Position numbers and translations under genes: made by a program
Part shown: piece after piece, positions 33,836-41,969 of the stretch
Numbering within the stretch: position 1 is the stretch's first letter
Layout: each line of letters opens with the position of its first letter
Origin: Candidatus Avelusimicrobium vaccinum
Lineage (GTDB): Bacteria; Elusimicrobiota; Elusimicrobia; Elusimicrobiales; Elusimicrobiaceae
Assembly (NCBI GenBank): GCA_902794895.1
Contig: CADBIY010000007.1
Coordinates: forward strand, 1-64,000
DNA length: 64,000 bases
Direction of reading: 5' to 3'
The notes under the pieces: model-generated
Seen by the model: only the letters and a program-made list of their open reading frames with translations
Told to the model about the DNA's origin: nothing
Databases searched by the model: none

Positions 33836-35907
33836 ACGCACTATTAGAAATTGGAGTCGAACATTTGCCGGCCCGGTTCATGGAACCGTCTCTGAAACAA
33901 TTAGAAACTTTAGCCGCAAATTTACTCGCTGAAAAACGGATTTCTTACAAGGCCGTTCATACCTTTGGAACATACCGCCGGTTAGTAGTGGAAATTGAAG
34001 ACATTGCCGAAAAATCCGCCGATGTCCAAAAAGAAGTAAAAGGTCCGCCAGCTAAACTTTTGAAAGATGCAAACGGGAAATTTACCCCGCAAAGTGCCGG
34101 GTTTGCCCAGAAAAACGGATTAAAACCGGAACAATTAACAATTGTTGAAACCGATAAAGGACCTTTCATTTTTGCGAATGTAAAAATCAAAGGTGAAAAA
34201 ACGGCCAAATTACTGCCGGAAATTTTTACAAGACTCGTAACCGGTATAGAATTTGCCAAAAATATGATTTGGGAAGAATCCGGTCTGCGCTACGGGCGGC
34301 CGATTCGCTCATTAATCGGTTTATACGGCGATAAAGTGATTAAATTTACCGTTGCCGGAGTAACCTCCGGTCGATATACTTATCCGCTTTCGTCTTTTGG
34401 GCGCAAACCGATTTCCGTTAAAACGGCTGACCGGAAATTATACGCTGATTTACTACGCAACCAACCGCAACCGGTGCTGGTTGTGCCGCAAGAACGGCGC
34501 GAGGCGCTTATCAAAACCGTGTCCAACGAAGCAAAAGCGCATGGGTATGAGGCCGATTTGGATGAAAATTTAATTACCGAAACCGTCTGGTTTACCGAGC
34601 ATCCGGTAGCCGTTGGCGGAGACTTTGAAATTAAATTTTTAACGTTGCCTAAAGAACTGATTACCACCGTACTCAAAAAACAAATTAAAATGTTTCCGGT
34701 GATGAATAAAAAAGGTGAATTACAACCGTATTTTATCGCGGTGCGCGACGGGATTTCCGTCAACCAAAACGAAGTGCGCGACGGATTTAAAAAAGTCATG
34801 TCCGCACGCCTTTCCGACGCAGTATTTTTCTTTGAAAATGATAAGAAAGACGGACTGCAAAAATTCCAAGAAAAACTGAAAAACATCCAATTTTTAGAGG
34901 GCCTTGGTAATTTATTTGAAAAAGCCGGGCGCACTAAAAAATTGGCCGCTTGGTTATGCGAAAAAACAAGCAATCAATCGCTGTCTCAAACGGTGGATTA
35001 TGCCGCCGAATATGCCTATGCGGACTTAGCCAGTCATGTGGTTTATGAATTCCCGGAATTACAGGGATATATGGGTGGGCAATATGCCGCGTTAGAAGGC
35101 CAAAAAGAAGCCGCTAAAGCCATGGAAGAATTTTACTATCCGCTGACTTCTTCTTCCCCTTTACCGCAAACAACGGCCGGAAAACTGGTTTCCCTTGCCG
35201 GGAAAATAGATACATTGGTAGGGAATTTTCTCATTGGGCAAATTCCCACTGGGAGCGAAGATCCCTTTGCCTTGCGCCGGCAAGCCTTTGGCGCGGTGCG
35301 GATTTTGTTAGAAGGGAATTTGAACGTATCTGTCAAAGAACTTGTGGAAAAAGCCGCTAGCTTGTATCCGGCCGGAACGCCCGATAAAGGGCTTAAAGAA
35401 TTGCCTGCATTTTTGGGGCAACGCTTTGCGCTTACCTTGCAAGAACGCGGCCACGATCCGCGTGTGTTAGACGCCGTTGCAAATTGGTATGAACTGCCGC
35501 TCACGCAAGCTGAAGCGTTAGTGGGCGCGTTGGAAACGGTCAAAACCGGCGCGGAATTTGCCGCCGTGTTGGAAGCCGCTAAACGCGTGAATAACATTTT
35601 GAAAAAAGCGGAAGTTTCGTCGGCGAAAGTACAGGAAAACTTACTTACCGAACCCGCCGAAAAAGAGCTCTATCAAACGCTGAAAAAAGTGCAAGCCGAA
35701 ATTTCCGTGTTGCCCAAAGCGCACGATAAGCAAAGCTATTTAGCTGTGCTGAAAACGTACGCGTTATTTAAAGAACCGCTGGAAAAATTCTTTAAAGAAG
35801 TGATGGTCAACGCCGAGGATGCGGCTATAAAAAATAACCGCTTAGCGTTACTTTCGGCGGTGCGTACGTGCTTAAATGGTACGGGCACGGACATTACCAA
35901 GTTGTAA
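33832..35907 (+). CDS. glyS: Glycyl-tRNA synthetase beta subunit
   Basis: A 691-residue beta subunit that binds tRNA-Gly. The start MNALLEIGVEHLPARFMEPS, the KGPPAKLLKD and GRPIRSLIGLYGDKV segments, the HD-like core SHVVYEFPELQGYMGGQYA and the C-terminal anticodon-binding helices are typical. ATG 33832 is selected because it overlaps the glyQ stop and follows GAGGAGG. Followed by a strong terminator at 35924. Confidence 0.96.
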   Translation: MNALLEIGVEHLPARFMEPSLKQLETLAANLLAEKRISYKAVHTFGTYRRLVVEIEDIAEKSADVQKEVKGPPAKLLKDANGKFTPQSAGFAQKNGLKPEQLTIVETDKGPFIFANVKIKGEKTAKLLPEIFTRLVTGIEFAKNMIWEESGLRYGRPIRSLIGLYGDKVIKFTVAGVTSGRYTYPLSSFGRKPISVKTADRKLYADLLRNQPQPVLVVPQERREALIKTVSNEAKAHGYEADLDENLITETVWFTEHPVAVGGDFEIKFLTLPKELITTVLKKQIKMFPVMNKKGELQPYFIAVRDGISVNQNEVRDGFKKVMSARLSDAVFFFENDKKDGLQKFQEKLKNIQFLEGLGNLFEKAGRTKKLAAWLCEKTSNQSLSQTVDYAAEYAYADLASHVVYEFPELQGYMGGQYAALEGQKEAAKAMEEFYYPLTSSSPLPQTTAGKLVSLAGKIDTLVGNFLIGQIPTGSEDPFALRRQAFGAVRILLEGNLNVSVKELVEKAASLYPAGTPDKGLKELPAFLGQRFALTLQERGHDPRVLDAVANWYELPLTQAEALVGALETVKTGAEFAAVLEAAKRVNNILKKAEVSSAKVQENLLTEPAEKELYQTLKKVQAEISVLPKAHDKQSYLAVLKTYALFKEPLEKFFKEVMVNAEDAAIKNNRLALLSAVRTCLNGTGTDITKL

Positions 35908-35923
35908 AGTTTAGTTTGCCATA

Positions 35924-35960
35924 AAAAAATCCCGCGTCTAAAAAGAACGCGGGATTTTTT
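35924..35960 (+). terminator. Intrinsic terminator after glyS
   Basis: AAAAAATCCCGCGT (35924-35937) pairs with ACGCGGGATTTTTT (35947-35960), with a 9-nt loop. Confidence 0.93.
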
Positions 35961-35980
35961 ACGCGAACAAAAAAAATTAG

Positions 35981-35986
35981 TATACT
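35981..35986 (+). promoter_or_regulatory. -10 box upstream of the structured pilin leader
   Basis: TATACT in TTAGTATACTAG, followed 5 nt later by AGTAGT, as at the pilin of 14091. Transcription would begin near 35993 and give a leader of about 260 nt before ATG 36256. Confidence 0.55.
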
Positions 35987-36007
35987 AGAAAAGTAGTCAA
36001 CCATTTA

Positions 36008-36239
36008 AACTGTTTTTGGAACTGTATGCAGAATACAGGGCATTATCCGTAAGGATAGTCCCACGCTAATCCAAAAGCAGCCGCTTGAAGCACAAGATAA
36101 AGGGCCTTATAACCCCTTTGTTTTGTGCTGAATGTTTGCCATTCTGTCAGAATGGCAAACTACGGCTGTTTATATTGCAAGGCATTAGCGTGGGTTTGCA
36201 AGTAAACGGCCGTTTTTGCGTATGGTTTCCAAAGCAGTT
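36008..36239 (+). ncRNA. Large structured leader RNA or structured repeat, copy 1 (multi-helix)
   Basis: Helices read by eye: an outer stem closes the element (AACTG 36008-36012 with CAGTT 36035+200, i.e. 36235-36239; TTTGGAA 36015-36021 with TTCCAAA 36227-36233). Hairpin CTGTAT/ATACAG is at 36022-36038. A stem ATTATCC-GTAA-GGATAGT is at 36042-36059. CCCACGCTAAT (36060-36070) pairs perfectly with ATTAGCGTGGG (36184-36194). CAGCCG (36078) pairs with CGGCTG (36163). Inside are a 16-bp hairpin (36089-36104 with 36114-36129) and a 12-bp hairpin (36134-36145 with 36149-36160). A 12-nt palindrome is at 36204-36215. The pilin ribosome site AAAGGAG lies 5 nt after the outer stem. No known family was recognised. 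Confidence 0.6.
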
Positions 36240-36255
36240 ATAAAGGAGAAATTGT

Positions 36256-36849
36256 ATGCAGAAAGAAAAGATAGATAAAATCAATAGTCATGCTGAACTT
36301 GATTCAGCATCTCGTTGTTATAACAGAGAGATTCCAAATCAAGTTTGGAATGACGGCAAAGAGAAGGGTTTCACACTCATTGAACTGTTAGTGGTAGTTT
36401 TAATCATTGGCATTTTAGCGGCGGTAGCCTTGCCGCAATATAATAAAGCGGTGGAAAAAAGCCGCGTAGCCGAGGCGCGTGTAAACTTGAACACCATGCG
36501 CAAGAACTATGAGTTATGTGTTTTAGAATATGGAGATAGTGATGATAATGAATGTAATAAGTATCAAGAATTTATTCTTAATCATTTAACTATTCCGCTT
36601 CCCGGTGAATTTGAAACCGATATTGATAATTGTCCATCAGCAGGTAGTTCTTGTTTTAAGACAAAAGATTGGATTTATGATACGGATGATTCGTATGGAT
36701 TTTATGCAAACCGCATGATAAATGGTGCAAATCCATATGGTTTATGGATACACTACAATGATGGAAGTATAACCTGCTGGAATGAAGACACATCTTCCAC
36801 TGACTACTGCAAAATGTTATGTGGCGGGCATGATTGCATTTTAAAATAA
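36256..36849 (+). CDS. Type IV pilin-like protein with a repeat-derived leader (orphan pilin 2)
   Basis: A 197-residue prepilin whose leader is unusually long, about 38 residues. Residues 11-33 of the leader (HAELDSASRC..., IPNQVWND) are the in-frame translation of the dispersed palindromic repeat. After KEKG comes FTLIELLVVVLIIGIL and the helix AALPQYNKAVEKSRVAEARV-like region. The globular part has several cysteines (CVLEYGDSDDNEC, CPSAGSSC, CWNEDTSSTDYCKMLCGGHDC). ATG 36256 follows AAAGGAG; a start inside the repeat is possible but lacks a ribosome site. Promoter and terminator are its own. Confidence 0.82.
   Translation: MQKEKIDKINSHAELDSASRCYNREIPNQVWNDGKEKGFTLIELLVVVLIIGILAAVALPQYNKAVEKSRVAEARVNLNTMRKNYELCVLEYGDSDDNECNKYQEFILNHLTIPLPGEFETDIDNCPSAGSSCFKTKDWIYDTDDSYGFYANRMINGANPYGLWIHYNDGSITCWNEDTSSTDYCKMLCGGHDCILK
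36287..36355 (+). repeat. Short dispersed palindromic repeat, copy D, inside the pilin leader
   Basis: GTCATGCTGAACTTGATTCAGCAT forms the first hairpin (GCTGAA with TTCAGC) and ATTCCAAATCAAGTTTGGAAT the second. Against copies B and C, the first arm has changed C to G and its partner G to C, so pairing is kept. Confidence 0.85.
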
Positions 36850-36860
36850 TTTGCTTACAA

Positions 36861-36891
36861 AAAAAGGACGGTCTTTTGACCGCCCTTTTTT
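36861..36891 (+). terminator. Terminator between pilin 2 and thrS, likely bidirectional
   Basis: AAAAAGGACGGTC pairs with GACCGCCCTTTTTT around TTTT, with one mismatch. It separates two convergent genes. Confidence 0.85.
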
Positions 36892-36907
36892 ATATTGCTT
36901 TGTTTTC

Positions 36908-38659
36908 TTATTTCAGCAAGTTTTTTAAACTAAAGGTTTTTACTTCTTCTTGCATTTTGGCAATTACCTCATCAACCGTCATGGGTTGTGTGTTGCTGCC
37001 GTCTTTAAGGCGCAAAGTCAGCGTACCGTTGGCCATTTCATTCTTACCTAAGATAGCCGTGTACGGAATGCGTTGCATATGTGCTTCGCGAATTTTTAAG
37101 CCCAGTTTTTCCGGACGCACGTCCAATTCCGGCCGTAATCCGGCGGCTTTCATCTTGGCAGCCACCTCTTTAGCATACGGGATTTGATCGTCCGTCAGCG
37201 TTAAAAGTTTCACTTGCACCGGGGCTAACCACAACGGAAACCACCCGGCATAGTGTTCAATCAGCACTCCGGTAAACCGTTCAATACTGCCAAACATAGC
37301 GCGGTGCACCATAATCGGGCGTTGGCGGCCTTCTGGAGCCACATATTCCAGATCAAAGCGTTCCGGCAAATTGAAGTCAAACTGGATGGTAGACAATTGC
37401 CACAAGCGACCGATTGCATCCATCACTTTAATATCAATTTTCGGGCCATAGAAAGCGGCTTCGCCGGCATGTGTGGTGTACGGAATTTTATTTTCTTCCA
37501 ACACATGTTTTAAGGCATTTTCGGCCCGTTCCCATTCTTTTACGTCACCCGTAAAATGTTCCGGATGTTCCGGGTCGCGCGTAGAAAGTTCCACCGCATA
37601 TTTTTCGAAACCAAATGTTTTGAAAATATGCATGGCATATTCAAAAGCCTGTTTTACTTCGCTTTCCACTTGTTCAGGCATACAGAAGATATGCGCATCA
37701 TCTTGTGTAAATCCGCGCACGCGCAACATCCCGTGCAACGCCCCGGAACGTTCATAGCGGTATACCGTTCCCAGTTCACTAAAGCGGAGCGGTAAATCCC
37801 GGTAAGAACGCAAGTGCGTTTTATAAATTTCCACGTGGAAAGGGCAGTTCATGGGTTTGATTTGATATTTTTCATCATCAATATCCATGGGTTTGAACAT
37901 ACTGTCGCTGTAAAAACCGGCATGTCCGCTGATTTCAAACAAATGATACCGCGCAATATGAGGGCTGACAACCAAATCATAACCGCGTTTTAAATTTTGG
38001 TCTTTAATCCAGTCTTCCAAAATTTTGCGAAGCATCCCGCCTTTGGGGTGCATTAAAATCAGCCCCGGACCGACGTGATCGTTAATACTGAATAAATCCA
38101 ATTCCGGCCCTAATTTGCGGTGATCGCGCTTGGCGGCTTCTTCTTGTTGCTTGATGTAGGCGTTCAGTTCGTCTTTATTATCAAAACACAAGCCGTAAAT
38201 ACGTTGGAGCATGGGGCGTTTTTCGTCTCCGCGCCAATAGGCTCCGGCAATCGTTGTGAGTTTAAAACTGTTTACTTTGCCCGTATGCTCTACGTGCGGG
38301 CCGCGGCAGAGATCGGCATAATCCCCGTTGATATAAACGGAAATTTGTCCGTCTTCTAATTCTTCCAGTAATTCTAATTTATAGGTTTCGCCGCGTTTGG
38401 TAAAAAATTCGCGTGCTTCGGCCTTGCTCATTTCTTTGCGTTCAAAAGGCTGTTTGGCTTTGATGATTTCTTTCATCTTGGTTTCAATGGCTTTTAAATC
38501 TTCGGGAGTGAATTGCTTGGGGCAATCAAAATCATAATAAAAGCCATTTTCAATAGCCGGACCGATACCGAGTTTCGTACCGGGGAATAACTGCTGTACC
38601 GCTTGTGCCATAATATGGGCGCACGAGTGGCGTTTTACGTCTAGTTCGTTGTTTTCCAT
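36908..38659 (-). CDS. thrS: Threonyl-tRNA synthetase lacking the TGS domain
   Basis: From ATG 38659 the protein has 583 residues. It starts directly at the editing domain (HSCAHIMAQAV, with YADLCRGPHV supplying the Cys), so the usual N-terminal TGS domain is absent. The class II catalytic core has GPGLILMHPKGGMLR, MNCPFHVEIY, FSELGTVYRYERSGALHGMLRVRGFTQDDAHIFC and GSIERFTGVLIEHYAGWFPLWLAP. The C-terminal anticodon-binding domain is complete. A GTG at 38707 is in frame and has AAGGA upstream; it would add 16 residues of unusual composition. I prefer ATG on similarity, but it has no ribosome site. Confidence 0.92.
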   Translation of the reverse strand: MENNELDVKRHSCAHIMAQAVQQLFPGTKLGIGPAIENGFYYDFDCPKQFTPEDLKAIETKMKEIIKAKQPFERKEMSKAEAREFFTKRGETYKLELLEELEDGQISVYINGDYADLCRGPHVEHTGKVNSFKLTTIAGAYWRGDEKRPMLQRIYGLCFDNKDELNAYIKQQEEAAKRDHRKLGPELDLFSINDHVGPGLILMHPKGGMLRKILEDWIKDQNLKRGYDLVVSPHIARYHLFEISGHAGFYSDSMFKPMDIDDEKYQIKPMNCPFHVEIYKTHLRSYRDLPLRFSELGTVYRYERSGALHGMLRVRGFTQDDAHIFCMPEQVESEVKQAFEYAMHIFKTFGFEKYAVELSTRDPEHPEHFTGDVKEWERAENALKHVLEENKIPYTTHAGEAAFYGPKIDIKVMDAIGRLWQLSTIQFDFNLPERFDLEYVAPEGRQRPIMVHRAMFGSIERFTGVLIEHYAGWFPLWLAPVQVKLLTLTDDQIPYAKEVAAKMKAAGLRPELDVRPEKLGLKIREAHMQRIPYTAILGKNEMANGTLTLRLKDGSNTQPMTVDEVIAKMQEEVKTFSLKNLLK

Positions 38660-38725
38660 AATTTTTACGCTACGTGCCTGCCGGCCACCACGACCGGGCC
38701 AGGACACGAAGGTCCTTAGTAAGAT
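38660..38725 (-). promoter_or_regulatory. GC-rich thrS leader with hairpins
   Basis: After a minus-strand TATAAT (38737-38732), the predicted leader is markedly GC-rich compared with its surroundings. It forms AGGAC-CTTCGT-GTCCT, which hides an AAGGA ribosome-like site, and further GGCC and CGTG/CACG pairings. E. coli thrS is controlled by leader hairpins that imitate the tRNA-Thr anticodon arm; the CGT in the first loop invites that comparison, but it is speculative. Confidence 0.35.
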
Positions 38726-38770
38726 ATTTAAATTATACTAAATTGACTTGGGAATATGTTGCAATGGGAA

Positions 38771-38882
38771 AGTAGTAAAAAATTTGAATCTGTTTTTGGA
38801 ACGGCATGTAGAATGTAGTGGCGCTGTGCGTAGCAGCCCAACGAGCGTCCAAAGACAGCCTGTTTAGGCGCAAAATAAACGG
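38771..38882 (+). ncRNA. Structured element, diverged partial copy 2
   Basis: This region aligns with 35992-36085 over AGTAGT...CTGTTTTTGGAAC, ATGYAGAAT, GTA, TCCAAA and CAGCC. Stems are kept although the bases differ: GCAT/ATGT replaces CTGTAT/ATACAG, and TGG-c-GCTG/CAGC-CCA (38819-38840) replaces GGG-c-ATTATCC/GGATAGT-CCC, with the same bulged C. CTGTTTA/TAAACGG adds a stem at about 38870-38882. The downstream half and the closing strand are not found here, so the copy is partial. The rest of the gap to 39035 holds one hairpin (38938-38965) and no convincing gene. Confidence 0.5.
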
Positions 38883-39035
38883 AATAATGACTTGTACTGC
38901 TCATCCGACAGCTACAGTTTACGAAAAAAATAAAAATCTTTGTCTTTCCGTTTGCACGGACAAAGAATGGCGAACTTGGATTCACGGCGAGTATTGTATT
39001 ATTTAGCGAACTCGCAACGAACCACGCAAAAAAAC

Positions 39036-39041
39036 TATAAT
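39036..39041 (+). promoter_or_regulatory. -10 box of the sulfatase gene, leaderless arrangement
   Basis: TATAAT ends 6 nt before ATG 39048. No ribosome site is present. Confidence 0.5.
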
Positions 39042-39047
39042 ATAAAA

Positions 39048-40781
39048 ATGAAACGCTTTTTTGTACAACTTTTATCCTCCTTTCAAACACAGTGGAAACT
39101 ACTACTTATTTTATCTGTTCCGGCAGTGTTGCTCGGCATTTTTGGGCTTTACCAATTAAACCGTTTAACATTTACCAATGCACTCGCACTTACCCTAATA
39201 AAAGGGGTGTGCGAGTTTTGTTTTATCGGGTGCTGCTTGGCGTTACTGAATTTACTAGGTATAAAAAATAAATGGATCTTAGCGGGATTGTTTTTTCTTT
39301 ACTATATTTCCATGACGGCGGACCTGGTGTTACTATGGTATTTCCGCGAACGCTTCGGTGCAAAATATCTAGACACATTGCAAGGCGGCGATTATGCCTT
39401 TTTAACCGATTGGCGCGTGCTGAGTTATTTAGCGTTTCTGGTTTTATTTTGCGTGTTTACTTTTCGCCGATTTTTTAAGCCAACGCCTTGGCAACAAACG
39501 TTGAAACGCGGCATGATTTGCGGGTTGGGCTTTTTAGGCTGCCTGATTTGGACGCCGCTTTCTTGGCTAAAAGCACCGGATCATTTTTACACATCTTATT
39601 TAGTGCCCCCTTCTATTTTTTACACCGCACGCGCGGTACTTACCCCCGTTCAACCCATTGAAACAAATTTAACACAGCAAACGGAACAATTGGCACAAGA
39701 CTATCATATTTTTTCCGCTAAAAATACCGGGGTCGGTAAAGATTACAAACGGGTTATTTTAATTGCCAGCGAATCGCTTTCCAATAAGTATTTACATCAT
39801 TTTAATCCCAATATTCCCGCCGAAGCAAGCAAACCGTTAGATACCCTTTTTGAAAACTACCCCTCGGCTTCATTAAAACACGTATCGCTGTCTACACTGT
39901 ATGGTTTGTCAGTTATTTTTACGTCACATCCGTACGTCAAATTAGCCTATGAAAACGGATATCCGTTTTCTTTTGTGCGCATGTTGAAGCAACGCGGCTT
40001 TCACACCGCCTTTTTACGCGGCGCCAATGAAACGTATATGAATGAACACTTACTTTTTAAACAGGCCGGATTTGAGGAAGTGATCGGAGCAACTTATTTT
40101 AAAACGCGCAGCGATTATGCGCCGTATATCCATTGGTGGGGACTTTTGGACCGCAAACTATTTGATTATGCGGTAGAATTTTTGCAAACTCATCAAAATG
40201 AACCGACTTTTATCACGCTGCTAACGGTGGACTCCCATGTTCCGCTGGGAAGACCCGATTATTTAGGGGAAATTTATAAGGAAATTGATCATCCCGCTTA
40301 TCAAATTCCCACGTTGCCGCGCGCCTTTGCGCGTTTCGGGCAAGATGTCATGCGTTTTTTAGACACGTTACGCTCTAAAAATCTGCTAGACGATCACACG
40401 CTCGTTTTAATCATGCCGGATCATCCGTCCTACTCCAATACACCCACAAATACCCTCTTTTCCCCCTTCCGTCCGGAATTTGATAATTTACCGTTTATCC
40501 TAGTTACCAAAAATAAAATTACCGCACCGGTTACCCAAAATCCGCTGGTTAGCCAACTGGATATTGCCCCGACCGTTCTAGATTTGCTGAATATTGAACC
40601 GCCTAAAGGGATGTTTGGCCATAGTATTTTTGATTTGTCTGCCCAGCGGACGGTATTTGACATTAAGGAAGACTATGCGGTGATTACCACCGATAACGGA
40701 AAGCAAGTAGTTGCATTAAATTCAACTCAGCCCAAAGATCAGGAATTACTTGCCCTTATGCGCACTTTCTTACAAGAATAA
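39048..40781 (+). CDS. LtaS/MdoB-type membrane sulfatase (phosphoglycerol or phosphoethanolamine transferase)
   Basis: A 577-residue protein with about five N-terminal membrane spans (to about residue 165) and a periplasmic alkaline-phosphatase-fold domain. Visible sites are RVILIASESLSNKYL (metal Glu and nucleophile region), HVSLSTLYG, LRGANETY, TVDSHVPLG and LIMPDHPSY (metal Asp/His). The family moves phosphoglycerol or phosphoethanolamine groups onto lipids, glucans or LPS. With an acyltransferase next to it, envelope glycan decoration is plausible; donor and acceptor are unknown. ATG 39048 is chosen over an upstream in-frame ATG because a -10 box directly precedes it. Confidence 0.8.
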   Translation: MKRFFVQLLSSFQTQWKLLLILSVPAVLLGIFGLYQLNRLTFTNALALTLIKGVCEFCFIGCCLALLNLLGIKNKWILAGLFFLYYISMTADLVLLWYFRERFGAKYLDTLQGGDYAFLTDWRVLSYLAFLVLFCVFTFRRFFKPTPWQQTLKRGMICGLGFLGCLIWTPLSWLKAPDHFYTSYLVPPSIFYTARAVLTPVQPIETNLTQQTEQLAQDYHIFSAKNTGVGKDYKRVILIASESLSNKYLHHFNPNIPAEASKPLDTLFENYPSASLKHVSLSTLYGLSVIFTSHPYVKLAYENGYPFSFVRMLKQRGFHTAFLRGANETYMNEHLLFKQAGFEEVIGATYFKTRSDYAPYIHWWGLLDRKLFDYAVEFLQTHQNEPTFITLLTVDSHVPLGRPDYLGEIYKEIDHPAYQIPTLPRAFARFGQDVMRFLDTLRSKNLLDDHTLVLIMPDHPSYSNTPTNTLFSPFRPEFDNLPFILVTKNKITAPVTQNPLVSQLDIAPTVLDLLNIEPPKGMFGHSIFDLSAQRTVFDIKEDYAVITTDNGKQVVALNSTQPKDQELLALMRTFLQE

Positions 40782-40784
40782 AAC

Positions 40785-41819
40785 TCATCCAATCTCTTTT
40801 GTAATGTGCATAATTTGCTGATCCATAATCTTACCCAGTAAGATACGGCGGATTTTCTCCACGATAATACAAAACACCCAAATCCCTATCACGCACGTTA
40901 CTAAATTACATATTAAAAATTTATCGTTCCAAAACCAAGGTGCATGGAACCATTTAAGATAAAATACCCATAGCATAAATACATTTTCATGAATAATATA
41001 CGTTGGGAAAGTATACGTTGCCAATTGATTGACCACTGGATGATATTTCATATTGAAAGAACGGAAAAATTCAAAAAATCCGATTGCTCCAAACAAGTTC
41101 ATCAACGTATTATAATGCCAGGCTGCATAAACAACACATCCTAACACAGACGTAATACAAACGCCCACCGCGTACAAGCCCATACTTTCCGTTCTGCGTA
41201 AAGACTGTGGTCGATATAACCGTATGTAAGCACCTATACAATATAAAACGACAAAATTAGAAATACCATAACCGTTATCTTTTTGCACCGTCCCCGGGAA
41301 AAAAGTATCTATCCCGTAGAATAAAATAATACTAAGTATAAGTAGTTGCTCAAATTGATGCTTCTTCAATAAACCTATCAATTTATTCAAATACGGAATA
41401 AATAAGTACAGCACGCAATAATAGACCACAAACCAACGATAAAAAATGGTCGGGAAAAATCGCTGCACAAGGTCCCAGTTGATAGTAGGATTACGCCAGC
41501 CGATCATCACAAACGCAATAATTATACCGTAAAACACACTTAAAGCGTAAAGAAAAACAGGTTTTGAAATTTTGACCGTTTTTTTAAAACAGGAAAAATA
41601 TCCGGTCAGAATAATAAAAACATTAACGGATATAACGGTACAGGCTTTCACAATATCCATTAAATAATAATTAAAACTTTTAATGCGCGTTCCTTCAGAA
41701 AACCCCCCATAGCCAAAATAGTGTAAAGCAATAATCATTAAAATAAGCACAATACGCATGAGTTCAAAATTAGAACTGCGCGGGGTAACAGATCCTTCAT
41801 TTTTTGTAATAGATGTCAT
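40785..41819 (-). CDS. Acyltransferase family 3 (OafA-like) membrane protein
   Basis: A 344-residue protein with about ten membrane spans. NFELMRIVLILMIIALHYFG carries the family Arg and His near the start of the first span, and FIILTGYFSCFKK follows as the second signature. Members transfer acetyl or other acyl groups to surface sugars. It converges on the sulfatase gene with a 3-nt gap. It has no neighbour on its own strand, and the target glycan is unknown. Confidence 0.85.
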   Translation of the reverse strand: MTSITKNEGSVTPRSSNFELMRIVLILMIIALHYFGYGGFSEGTRIKSFNYYLMDIVKACTVISVNVFIILTGYFSCFKKTVKISKPVFLYALSVFYGIIIAFVMIGWRNPTINWDLVQRFFPTIFYRWFVVYYCVLYLFIPYLNKLIGLLKKHQFEQLLILSIILFYGIDTFFPGTVQKDNGYGISNFVVLYCIGAYIRLYRPQSLRRTESMGLYAVGVCITSVLGCVVYAAWHYNTLMNLFGAIGFFEFFRSFNMKYHPVVNQLATYTFPTYIIHENVFMLWVFYLKWFHAPWFWNDKFLICNLVTCVIGIWVFCIIVEKIRRILLGKIMDQQIMHITKEIG

Positions 41820-41969
41820 GCAAATCTCTCTGGTAAAGCAAAAGAATATTTTTATACTTTACCAAACACCTGTTCTTTCGTGCAACCCCTTCCTTTAAGT
41901 CCTCGTCAGTTGACGGAAAATATGCTAAAATAATGGAGTGTATTTTTACATTTAATCGGAGGATTTAAA

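Noticed and set aside
36008-36239. Assignment of the structured element to tmRNA, RNase P RNA, SRP RNA or a known riboswitch
   Set aside because: None of the conserved signature words of those families was found (for example no tag frame, no CCA-type end).
36008-36239. Integron attC site in front of a pilin cassette
   Set aside because: No integrase gene and no GTTRRRY/RYYYAAC core pair at the ends; the structure has several branches rather than one long imperfect hairpin.
38818-39006. 62-aa ORF between thrS and the sulfatase
   Set aside because: It overlaps the structured element copy 2, has no ribosome site and encodes no recognisable pattern.
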